NCBI GenBank assembly: GCA_031287285.1
Contig: JAITTC010000017.1
Location: 1 to 8,628 of the forward strand
Length of the DNA stretch: 8,628 nucleotides
Source of the DNA: Christensenellaceae bacterium
GTDB lineage: Bacteria > Bacillota > Clostridia > Christensenellales > UBA1750
Reading direction: 5' to 3'
Under the pieces are notes generated by a model. That model made no database searches, was not told the DNA's origin, and saw only the letters and a list, made by a program, of their open reading frames with translations. A program made the position numbers and the translations under genes. Numbering within the stretch: position 1 is the first letter of the stretch; each line of letters opens with the position of its first letter. Positions 1-4,922 of this stretch are shown here, one piece after another.

Positions 1-229
1 AAAAGATTAGCAAGGCCAGGATGACGAGCCTTAACAGTGAACGGCCTGTGAAGAACTTAGCGACAGGCCTGCAAACGATGAGTATGACAATGATGGCAAC
101 GATCAACAAGGCAATTTTCAGCCATAACGGTGCGAAAACAACGAAAAGGATAAAATAAACGCTAAGCGGTAAAAGCAACTCTTTCCAAGTGGATCGCACA
201 CTAGAGCAGTGAACGCTTTCACGCAGCAT
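1..229 (-). CDS. Multi-spanning membrane protein, N-terminal fragment (cut by window edge)
   Basis: Reading the minus strand from ATG at 229-227 gives 76 codons without a stop to the window edge. The start is supported by a GGGGAGGG Shine-Dalgarno at 244-237, seven bases upstream. The product begins with a short polar stretch (about residues 1-17, MLRESVHCSSVRSTWKE). It then has two hydrophobic segments at about 18-37 and 39-53, a basic loop (RPVAKFFTGRS, 54-64) and the beginning of a third hydrophobic segment from about 65. There is no cleavable signal peptide pattern, so it is probably an integral inner-membrane protein. The family cannot be told from this fragment. The DNA is AT-richer than the neighbouring genes. 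It is transcribed away from the epimerase gene and shares a control region with it. Confidence 0.72.
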   Translation of the reverse strand, partial: MLRESVHCSSVRSTWKELLLPLSVYFILFVVFAPLWLKIALLIVAIIVILIVCRPVAKFFTGRSLLRLVILALLIF

Positions 230-269
230 ATGCCAGCCCTCCCCATGAAGCCCTATTCTTCCCTAAAAA

Positions 270-298
270 AGTATAGCAATTTATGGTTCCGCGCGCAA
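270..298 (-). promoter_or_regulatory. Probable promoter of the membrane-protein gene
   Basis: On the minus strand a good -10 box TATACT lies at 275-270. Seventeen bases further upstream is TTGCGC (298-293), a weak -35 that matches only the TTG of the consensus. The predicted start would be near 262, leaving about 30 bases of leader before the ATG at 229. The -10 is convincing; the -35 is poor, so an activator or another start is possible. Confidence 0.45.
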
Positions 299-336
299 GA
301 GGCTCTTTTGTGCTTTACAGGGCGCTAAAAAACCAT

Positions 337-354
337 GCTTAACCTGGGCTTAAC
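337..354 (+). repeat. Tandem direct repeat GCTTAAC x2 upstream of the epimerase -35 box
   Basis: GCTTAAC occurs at 337-343 and again at 348-354, offset by 11 bp, about one helical turn. The second copy ends two bases before the -35 box. That position and phasing are what one would expect of an activator binding to the same DNA face, but a role is only inferred. Confidence 0.4.
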
Positions 355-356
355 TA

Positions 357-385
357 TTGAAAAGTAAAGGCAGCGGGTTTATACT
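357..385 (+). promoter_or_regulatory. Promoter of the cellobiose 2-epimerase gene
   Basis: TTGAAA (357-362) and TATACT (380-385) are separated by exactly 17 bp, a near-consensus sigma-A promoter. Transcription would begin around 391-393, giving a leader of about 30 nt that carries the Shine-Dalgarno site. This also shows that the in-frame TTG at 357 is promoter DNA and not a start codon. Confidence 0.72.
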
Positions 386-406
386 GGTTGTGTTCCCAAA
401 CACTGC

Positions 407-414
407 AAGGAGGG
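407..414 (+). promoter_or_regulatory. Shine-Dalgarno AAGGAGGG fixing the epimerase start
   Basis: AAGGAGGG at 407-414 lies eight bases before ATG at 423. An ATG at 415 is closer to the site but opens a frame that stops after three codons. This places the true start at 423 and not at the in-frame TTG at 357. Confidence 0.85.
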
Positions 415-422
415 ATGACAGC

Positions 423-1637
423 ATGAACCCTAAATTCGAAAAGCTCTATCAGCTGGCCTACAAGGACCTAACCGAGAATCTGCTTCCCTGGTGGGAAAAA
501 TACGATGTCGACGAGGAATTCGGCGGCTTTTACGGCGAGGTGGGGCTCGACAACAAGCCCATCGAGAAGGCGAACAAGTTCATTACCCTCAACGCCCGAC
601 TGATTTGGACCTTTGCCAGCGCCTACCGCGTGCTTGGCGACGAAAGATGGAAGAAATTGGCCGATCGGGCCTACAACTACTTCATCGAGCATTTTTACGA
701 CAGGAAGAACGGCGGCTTTTACACCACGGTGGACTATAAGGGCGACGTGGTAGACGACCACAAGTTCATCTACGGCAACGCTTTCGCGCTCTATGGCCTC
801 TCGGAATACGCGCGGGCCACGGGCAGCGAAGAGGCCCTCAAGTATGCCTATGAGCAGATGCAAAACCTCGACAAGCACGTCTACGACCCGCAGTACAAGG
901 GCTATTACGAGGCAGCCACGGCCGATTGGAGAGTCAACCCCTGGATTCACGGCGTGAACCGGGTGCCGAGCGATGTGAAGACCATGAATACCCACCTGCA
1001 CATGATCGAGGCCTACACCTGCCATCTGCGCGTGAACAAGGCACCCTATGTGCAAAACAAGGTGCGCGAGCATCTTTATGTGATGCTCAACAAGATCGTC
1101 AATAACGAAACGCACCATTACCATTACTTCCAGGCGCGGGACTGGACGCCGACCTCGACGGGCATTACCTACGGGCACGACATCGAAGGCAGCTGGCTGA
1201 TGCTCGAAACCGCAGAGGTTCTGGGCGAGCCCGAGGCCCATCGCAAGACCCGCGACGTTTGCGTGAACATCGCGAGGGCCTGCTATGAAGAGGCCTTCGA
1301 CCCGCGCGGCGGCCTGCGCACCGAATACGACCCGGCGACCGGCGAAAAGAGCGAGCGCTTCGGCTGGTGGGAGCAGAACGAGGCGGTCGTGGGCTTCCTC
1401 AATGCCTGGGAAGAGACCAGGGATGAAAAGTTCCTCGACGCTTCGCTGAAAACCCTCGAGTTCACGCTCGAGCACTTCGTCGATCACGAGCGGGGCGGCT
1501 GGTATACCGGCACGGACCTGGAGGGCAACCCCAACCGCGAGCGGGGGCTCAAGGTCGCCGGGCCGATTTGCCCCTATCACAATGGGCGCATGAGCATGGA
1601 GATCATCGAGCGCTATCACAAGCACAAGGGCGAGTAA
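423..1637 (+). CDS. Cellobiose 2-epimerase (AGE family epimerase)
   Basis: This 404-residue cytoplasmic enzyme of the N-acylglucosamine 2-epimerase (AGE) superfamily should be an (alpha/alpha)6 barrel. Cellobiose 2-epimerases convert the reducing-end glucose of beta-1,4 disaccharides to mannose (cellobiose to glucosyl-mannose), feeding mannan or cello-oligosaccharide use. Visible family features are NARLIW with Arg59, KTMNTHLHMIEAY (His193), YGHDIEGSWLM (His252, Glu255), WWEQNEAVVGFLNAW (Trp315, Trp316, Glu320) and the C-terminal GPICPYHNGRMSMEI (His386). From memory these align with the catalytic and substrate-stacking residues of the R. albus enzyme (about 389 aa). The PYHNGRM ending separates it from N-acetylglucosamine epimerases. 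No signal peptide is seen. The start at 423 rests on the Shine-Dalgarno site and the promoter just upstream. It stands alone between its own promoter and terminator. A related mannose isomerase or other AGE specificity cannot be excluded. Confidence 0.88.
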   Translation: MNPKFEKLYQLAYKDLTENLLPWWEKYDVDEEFGGFYGEVGLDNKPIEKANKFITLNARLIWTFASAYRVLGDERWKKLADRAYNYFIEHFYDRKNGGFYTTVDYKGDVVDDHKFIYGNAFALYGLSEYARATGSEEALKYAYEQMQNLDKHVYDPQYKGYYEAATADWRVNPWIHGVNRVPSDVKTMNTHLHMIEAYTCHLRVNKAPYVQNKVREHLYVMLNKIVNNETHHYHYFQARDWTPTSTGITYGHDIEGSWLMLETAEVLGEPEAHRKTRDVCVNIARACYEEAFDPRGGLRTEYDPATGEKSERFGWWEQNEAVVGFLNAWEETRDEKFLDASLKTLEFTLEHFVDHERGGWYTGTDLEGNPNRERGLKVAGPICPYHNGRMSMEIIERYHKHKGE

Positions 1638-1657
1638 GCCTTGCGGAGTATAGCACG

Positions 1658-1682
1658 AAAAGGGAGCTTCGGCTCCCTTTTT
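1658..1682 (+). terminator. Intrinsic terminator of the epimerase gene
   Basis: GGGAGC (1662-1667) pairs with GCTCCC (1672-1677) around a TTCG tetraloop. It is flanked by AAAA upstream (1658-1661) and TTTTT downstream (1678-1682). It lies 20 bases after the stop codon. The A-tract opposite the T-tract means it could also act weakly on the other strand. Confidence 0.9.
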
Positions 1683-1692
1683 GCATGAGCTG

Positions 1693-1814
1693 CGCTTAAA
1701 GTCAGGCTGTGCTGATTTTCTGGCGCAATGGCTAGCAAAACGCTTAAAGAGAGGGGTTAAGAAGGCGGTCGTTTACGGCGTGTTTTCCCCGCTTGCAAGG
1801 CATAAAAGGCCTTT
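1693..1814 (+). repeat. Short repeats in the leader region of the carboxypeptidase gene
   Basis: The 1683-1858 gap contains a 9-bp direct repeat CGCTTAAAG at 1693-1701 and 1741-1749, and a perfect 10-bp palindrome AAAGGCCTTT at 1805-1814. The palindrome sits about 45 bp before the start codon at 1859 and could be an operator, but both elements are short enough to be chance. I could not find a -35/-10 pair with acceptable spacing here, so the carboxypeptidase promoter remains unassigned. Confidence 0.25.
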
Positions 1815-1858
1815 GATGCGAAATATAGATAGGGAAGACAGGGAAGGGGGATTTTGCG

Positions 1859-3037
1859 ATGCGTGGAAGAAGGGTTTTGGCCGTTTTGCTGGCCCTTTTT
1901 GTGCTTTGGCCCATCGGTGGTTATGCGGCAGGGGCGCCATTAGAGAGCGCGCCGCCGTTTTCAGGCAGCGCGGCGAGCCTGCTGCTCATGGAAGAGAGCA
2001 CCGGGCAGATCATCTTTGAAAAGAATGCGGATGAGCAGCGCCCCGTGGCCTCGGTGACGAAGCTGATGACCATCCTTCTGCTGCTGGAGATGCTCGACGA
2101 CCAAAGAATCTCTCTGGAGGGGGAGGTGACGGTTTCAAAAAACGCAGCGGGCATGGGGGGCTCGCAGGCGCTGCTCGATGCGGGCGGGAACTATAAGCTC
2201 GAAGAGTTCTTGAAGTCGCTGATCGTTGCGTCGGCCAACGATTCGGCTGTGGCGCTGGCTGAGTATTCGCTGGGCTCGGAAGGCAACTTCGTTGCGGCGA
2301 TGAACGCGCGCGCGAAGGAGCTTGGGCTTTCTGCGACCTCGTATCAAAACACGACGGGCCTGCCCGCAAACGGGCAGTATACCTCCGCCAGGGATGTGGC
2401 TGAGCTTTCGCGGAAGGTGCTGTCTCACCCGCTGTACTTTCAATTTTCCACGATTTGGATGGATGAGATCGTGCACAATTCGGGCAGGAAAACGGAGCTT
2501 GTCAATACGAACCGCTTGGTGCGTTTTTATGAGGGCGCGGACGGGGTGAAGACCGGTTCCACGCAGGAGGCGGGGTATTGCATCTCGGCCTCTGCCAAGC
2601 GCGGGGATACGCGCTATATCGCCGTGGTGCTCGGGGCGACCAATGGGAAGGAGCGCTTCAATATCGCTTCCGCGATGCTCGATTATGCTTTCGATCACTA
2701 CACGTTTTTTGCGCCCGTGGATAACGATAGCCCGCTGGCCAACGCAATCCCCGTGCGCAATGCCAACGGCTTCACGGCGGATCTATACCTGAAGGCGCCT
2801 CTGCACATCCTGGCCAAAAAGGGGGAGGAAGGGGCCTATTACGTGGAAGTCGAGGCTCCCGAGAGCTTGGAAGCGCCGTTGATCCCCGGGCAGGACCTGG
2901 GGAAGGCGCATATCTTCAAGAACGGGGAGGAATTAAGCGCCGTACCGCTGACCGTGCGGGCCGAGATCAACCCTTCGGGCTTCATGGTGGATCTGCTGAA
3001 CGTTTTGCGTGGCTGGCCGCCCCTTGCAGCCAGCTAG
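1859..3037 (+). CDS. dacF: DacF-type D-alanyl-D-alanine carboxypeptidase (penicillin-binding protein)
   Basis: This 392-residue exported serine peptidase removes the terminal D-Ala from peptidoglycan pentapeptides on the outer face of the membrane. A signal peptide spans about residues 1-24 (basic MRGRR, hydrophobic core, cleavage near YAA/GAP). The S11 catalytic motifs are intact: SVTK with nucleophile Ser65 and Lys68, SAN at 125-127, and KTG at 231-233. The C-terminal PBP5-like beta domain covers about 285-370. The last 20 residues (SGFMVDLLNVLRGW) form a short amphipathic helix likely to hold the protein on the membrane. Phrases such as AAGMGGSQ and VNTNRL-(6)-DGVKTG match Bacillus DacF (389 aa) closely. 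ATG at 1859 follows AAGGGGG at 1844-1850 by eight bases. In Bacillus dacF precedes the sporulation spoIIA operon; here no gene follows, so a sporulation role is not supported by context. A housekeeping DacA/DacB role is possible. Confidence 0.92.
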   Translation: MRGRRVLAVLLALFVLWPIGGYAAGAPLESAPPFSGSAASLLLMEESTGQIIFEKNADEQRPVASVTKLMTILLLLEMLDDQRISLEGEVTVSKNAAGMGGSQALLDAGGNYKLEEFLKSLIVASANDSAVALAEYSLGSEGNFVAAMNARAKELGLSATSYQNTTGLPANGQYTSARDVAELSRKVLSHPLYFQFSTIWMDEIVHNSGRKTELVNTNRLVRFYEGADGVKTGSTQEAGYCISASAKRGDTRYIAVVLGATNGKERFNIASAMLDYAFDHYTFFAPVDNDSPLANAIPVRNANGFTADLYLKAPLHILAKKGEEGAYYVEVEAPESLEAPLIPGQDLGKAHIFKNGEELSAVPLTVRAEINPSGFMVDLLNVLRGWPPLAAS

Positions 3038-3111
3038 CGAGGGGAAATGCTGCGGGCGCGAACCCTTCAAAGAAGAAAGTCCATTCCTTGTGAGCTGCAA
3101 CCTACGGGAAC

Positions 3112-3154
3112 GGGCCGGGGCCAACGCTCGCTGGCACTCGCTCCCCGCCGGCCC
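3112..3154. repeat. Imperfect GC-rich hairpin
   Basis: GGGCCGG at 3112-3118 pairs with CCGGCCC at 3148-3154. The next two G's (3119-3120) can pair with CC at 3145-3146 past one bulged base. The loop contains CTCGCT twice (3127-3132 and 3137-3142). No T-run follows, so it is not an ordinary terminator. Its 5' arm overlaps the first copy of the alternating GGGCCAAC element. Confidence 0.4.
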
Positions 3155-3203
3155 CGCGCGGGACTGAATCTTCGATCCGTCCCGGCGCCTTGGCCGGCGG
3201 CTT

Positions 3204-3218
3204 GGCGGCTTCGCCGCC
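3204..3218. repeat. Compact hairpin GGCGGC-TTC-GCCGCC
   Basis: A perfect six-base all-GC stem (3204-3209 with 3213-3218) closes a three-base loop. It lies directly before the second copy of the alternating element and inside the unit bounded by 3115-3125 and 3221-3232. It has no T-tract. Confidence 0.5.
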
Positions 3219-3219
3219 T

Positions 3220-3364
3220 GGTTGGCCCCCGGATCCGCGATTCGAGCGCCATCGCTTGGCACCGCCTTGGCTTTGCGCGGGAACCTTCCCCTTGGCCGAA
3301 GCCTGCCTTTACGCAGCAGCGCTTTTTCATCGAAAAAAGCCCGGCTTGCGCTCCGGGGCCAACC
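3220..3364. repeat. 145-bp segment bounded by a 12-bp inverted repeat
   Basis: The left boundary reads GGTTGGCCCCCGG (3220-3232) and the right boundary CCGGGGCCAACC (3353-3364). They are perfect inverted copies except for one extra C on the left. Pairing continues imperfectly inward (CCGGATCCGCG against CGCTCCGG). Inside is a smaller hairpin, GCTTTTT (3321-3327) with AAAAAGC (3334-3340). It could be a small repeat element with terminal inverted repeats or a structured transcript. No target-site duplication or encoded protein is seen. Confidence 0.45.
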
Positions 3365-3381
3365 GCGAGCGTTAGCGAGCA

Positions 3382-3432
3382 AACAAAGAGGGGATTTTCC
3401 GCGCTATCGGCGCGGAAAGTCCCCTCTTTGTT
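3382..3432. terminator. Long hairpin, probable bidirectional terminator
   Basis: A 23-base stem (3382-3404 with 3410-3432) closes a five-base loop TATCG. Every position pairs except a single G-T wobble (3395 with 3419). Each strand ends the hairpin in CCCCTCTTTGTT, a weak T-rich tail. The site lies between convergent genes, 345 bp past the carboxypeptidase stop and 129 bp past the reductase stop. The stem is much longer than an ordinary terminator, so a processed RNA or repeat-element role is also possible. Confidence 0.55.
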
Positions 3433-3447
3433 CACGGCTGCGGAGCA

Positions 3448-3463
3448 GACGGGTTGGCCCGTC
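3448..3463. repeat. Hairpin GACGGG-TTGG-CCCGTC
   Basis: A perfect six-base stem (3448-3453, 3458-3463) with loop TTGG overlaps the fourth copy of the GGTTGGCCC element (3452-3460). The same bases could instead pair with GGGCCAACC at 3356-3364, so the two structures exclude each other. Confidence 0.4.
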
Positions 3464-3500
3464 TCGGCGCGACCGAAGGGAGCGCCGCGTTTCCCGTAGG

Positions 3501-3524
3501 CCGAAGCGCAAAGGCTTCGGTTTT
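3501..3524 (+). terminator. Hairpin followed by TTTT, weak terminator candidate
   Basis: CCGAAGC (3501-3507) and GCTTCGG (3514-3520) form a seven-base stem around GCAAAG, followed by TTTT at 3521-3524 on the plus strand. It would stop plus-strand transcription just before it enters the end of the minus-strand reductase gene. The T-run is short, so this may be a back-up to the 3382-3432 hairpin. Confidence 0.35.
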
Positions 3525-3560
3525 ACGCGGACAAGAAATCGTGCTGCAAGCGCGGCTTCG

Positions 3561-4691
3561 CTATTCCCCGAAGAGCGTTGCTGCATCCCGCATATTCTCT
3601 TGCACGGGCACCCCGAAGGGGCAGCGCTTTTCGCAGCTGGCACAATTTATGCAGGCAGAACCCTTTGCAGCGAGCGCCCCGTAGTGTGCGCGCACGGAAG
3701 GGGGTATCGCGTCTTTATTCAGGCGTGAAATATCGAGGTAGCGATGCACGGCGGCGATGTCGATGCCGACTGGGCAGGGCTGGCAGTGCGAGCAATACAC
3801 GCAAGAACCCTGGAAGTCCTTGCGCAGGGCGCTCATATAGGGCGCATAATCCCTTTCCTCGGCGCTGGAGTTCAAATAGGCGAGCGCCGAGTTCAACTCT
3901 TCTACGCTCTTGCAGCCGATCAGGGCGCTGGCCACCGCCGGGCGGCTTAGGGCATAGTGAATGCACTGCGCTTCGGTCATCGGCCTGCCAAAGGGGGTGT
4001 GCTCGGGGGAGAGGAGCTTGCCTGCGCCGTAGGTCTTCATCACCGTGATGCCGACGCCCCTTTGCTCACAGAGTGCATAAAGCGCCGCGCGCTCTGGATC
4101 AAGCCCGCTGAAAGTCGCGTAGTCCGTTTGATCGAAGACGCTTTGCTCCGCCGGGCAAAGATCGAAGGCGAGGTTGACGCTGAACATCATCATTTCGGGC
4201 AGACCGGTTTCGATGGCCATCTTCGCGGCGCGCGGGCTGTGGGAACTAAAGCCGATATGCCGAATATCCCCGTTTTGCTTGAGCTTCAGGGCATAATCCG
4301 CCAGGCCCCCGTCGAAGACCGAATGAAAGTCCTCGAGCGAATCGATGAAAAAGAGCATGCCAAAATCGATGTAGCCAAACAGCCTTAAAAGCTCTTCGAA
4401 GAAGCGTTTTGCGGTGGGCAGATCGCGGCTGATATCGTATTTTTCGTTGAGGTTCGTGGAGCCGATATGCCCCTGGATCAGCATTTCAGCGCGCCGCCTT
4501 CCCAGGGCCTTGGCGATGTTTTCGCGCACTTCGCTGCCCGGCATGAAGAGATCGAGGATGTTCACGCCGCCATCCAGCGCGGCGCCCAAAACGGCTTCGG
4601 TCCTTTCGCAGGGCTCCCCGTCAAGGTATTCGCCGCCCAGGCCGATGACGCTTGCCTGAAGCCCCGTCTTTCCCACCTGCCGCAGTTCCAT
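3561..4691 (-). CDS. Aldo/keto-reductase-fold protein with two C-terminal [4Fe-4S] motifs
   Basis: This 376-residue cytoplasmic protein has an aldo/keto reductase (AKR) TIM barrel at about residues 1-285 and a ferredoxin-like tail. The opening (MELRQVGKTGLQASVIGLGG) and SALIGCKSVEEL (255-266) are typical of the fold. The tail has Cys297-xx-Cys300-xx-Cys303-xx-Cys306-Pro and Cys347-xx-Cys350-xx-Cys353-xxx-Cys357-Pro, enough for two [4Fe-4S] clusters. The usual AKR tetrad (Asp, Tyr, Lys, His) is not intact. Asp47 is present, but the stretch after it reads LFMPGSE where a Tyr-Gly is expected. IQGHIG (72-77) stands where the Lys motif should be, and FFID (114-117) where the His should be. I recall the same variants in clostridial relatives (COG1453-like), so this is a subgroup trait and not decay. 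The reaction is unknown. ATG at 4691 is preferred over the in-frame ATG at 4712, which lacks a Shine-Dalgarno site. Confidence 0.85.
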   Translation of the reverse strand: MELRQVGKTGLQASVIGLGGEYLDGEPCERTEAVLGAALDGGVNILDLFMPGSEVRENIAKALGRRRAEMLIQGHIGSTNLNEKYDISRDLPTAKRFFEELLRLFGYIDFGMLFFIDSLEDFHSVFDGGLADYALKLKQNGDIRHIGFSSHSPRAAKMAIETGLPEMMMFSVNLAFDLCPAEQSVFDQTDYATFSGLDPERAALYALCEQRGVGITVMKTYGAGKLLSPEHTPFGRPMTEAQCIHYALSRPAVASALIGCKSVEELNSALAYLNSSAEERDYAPYMSALRKDFQGSCVYCSHCQPCPVGIDIAAVHRYLDISRLNKDAIPPSVRAHYGALAAKGSACINCASCEKRCPFGVPVQENMRDAATLFGE

Positions 4692-4701
4692 TAAAAAATC
4701 A

Positions 4702-4709
4702 CTCCTTTT
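4702..4709 (-). promoter_or_regulatory. Shine-Dalgarno AAAAGGAG deciding the reductase start
   Basis: On the minus strand AAAAGGAG (4709-4702) lies ten bases before ATG at 4691. The upstream in-frame ATG at 4712 overlaps this site and has nothing resembling a ribosome binding site of its own. Still earlier in-frame ATGs lie inside or upstream of the promoter. Confidence 0.75.
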
Positions 4710-4740
4710 CATTGTTTTTGAGTGCCTTTGATCGATTTTA

Positions 4741-4768
4741 AGCATAGCACAAAGCGCGAGGATGTCAA
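4741..4768 (-). promoter_or_regulatory. Promoter of the Fe-S aldo/keto reductase gene
   Basis: On the minus strand a perfect TTGACA (4768-4763) is followed after 16 bp by TATGCT (4746-4741). A TG one base before the -10 makes it an extended -10. Transcription would start near 4734, leaving a leader of about 40 nt. It points away from the activase promoter, whose -35 box begins 72 bp to the right. Confidence 0.7.
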
Positions 4769-4770
4769 GA

Positions 4771-4799
4771 AATGGCCCTCCACCCTTTTGACCGCCATT
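4771..4799. repeat. Inverted repeat AATGGC-N17-GCCATT between two divergent promoters
   Basis: AATGGC (4771-4776) and GCCATT (4794-4799) are perfect inverted copies with a 17-bp spacer, so arm centres are 23 bp apart, about two helical turns. The pair starts three bases upstream of the reductase -35 and ends about 40 bp before the activase -35. It is a candidate operator for a dimeric regulator of both genes, but six-base arms can arise by chance. Confidence 0.3.
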
Positions 4800-4839
4800 G
4801 CAACCCTTCATATTACGTGTTGATTTTCGGCGAAGTTTG

Positions 4840-4869
4840 TTGACAATATTTCAATGCGTGCAGTATCAT
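4840..4869 (+). promoter_or_regulatory. Promoter of the activase operon
   Basis: A perfect -35 TTGACA (4840-4845) and TATCAT (4864-4869, five of six consensus bases) are separated by 18 bp. The predicted start near 4876 leaves about 47 nt of leader before ATG 4923. The in-frame ATG at 4854 lies in the promoter spacer and therefore cannot be the start. Confidence 0.72.
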
Positions 4870-4904
4870 TAAACCCAAATAACGCCTTGCATAAAAGGGG
4901 CCGC

Positions 4905-4915
4905 AGGAAGGGGGT
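4905..4915 (+). promoter_or_regulatory. Shine-Dalgarno deciding the activase start
   Basis: AGGAAGGGGGT at 4905-4915 lies seven bases before ATG 4923, directly ahead of the conserved opening MRIGLDLGSTT. It supports 4923 over the in-frame ATG at 4854. Confidence 0.75.
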
Positions 4916-4922
4916 GCCGCGC

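Larger units (their letters stand above)
3038..3560. other. Gene-free, inverted-repeat-rich region between convergent genes
   Basis: About 520 bp separates the 3' ends of the carboxypeptidase (plus) and aldo/keto reductase (minus) genes. Open frames exist on both strands, but none has a Shine-Dalgarno site or a recognisable protein. Their translations are Arg/Ala/Pro-rich, as expected of GC-rich noncoding DNA. The region holds at least seven dyads, and a GGGCCAAC/GTTGGCCC element occurs four times in alternating orientation (3115-3125, 3220-3232, 3353-3364, 3452-3460). It may be a repeat element, a structured RNA or just a dense terminator zone. Individual elements are listed separately. Confidence 0.6.

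Noticed and set aside
357..422. Alternative TTG start extending the epimerase by 22 residues
   Set aside because: The TTG is part of the -35 box of a good promoter, there is no Shine-Dalgarno before it, and ATG 423 has AAGGAGGG at the right distance.
468..1625. Long (385-codon) open frame antisense to the epimerase
   Set aside because: It is a by-product of GC-rich codons in the sense gene: no start signal, no recognised family, and the sense strand carries all conserved motifs.
3220..3364. Insertion sequence or complete transposable element
   Set aside because: The inverted repeats bound only 145 bp, no transposase is encoded and I see no direct target duplication next to them; kept only as a repeat.
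3413..3423. RNase P RNA, because GGAAAGTCC occurs at 3414-3422
   Set aside because: This is only the short P4-like consensus and it falls inside the arm of the long hairpin. None of the other conserved RNase P segments, such as the ACAGAA motif, is in place downstream.
2933..3728. Several open frames of 60-168 codons across the intergenic region on both strands
   Set aside because: They overlap one another and the ends of both flanking genes, lack ribosome binding sites, and give Arg/Ala/Pro-rich low-complexity translations.
4692..4811. 40-residue N-terminal extension of the aldo/keto reductase
   Set aside because: It covers the promoter and Shine-Dalgarno of the gene; AKR family proteins begin at about MELRQVGKTG, the ATG at 4691.
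4854..4922. Alternative ATG start extending the activase by 23 residues
   Set aside because: This ATG lies between the -35 and -10 boxes of the operon promoter, so it would not be in the transcript, and the family begins with MxIGLDLGST at 4923.
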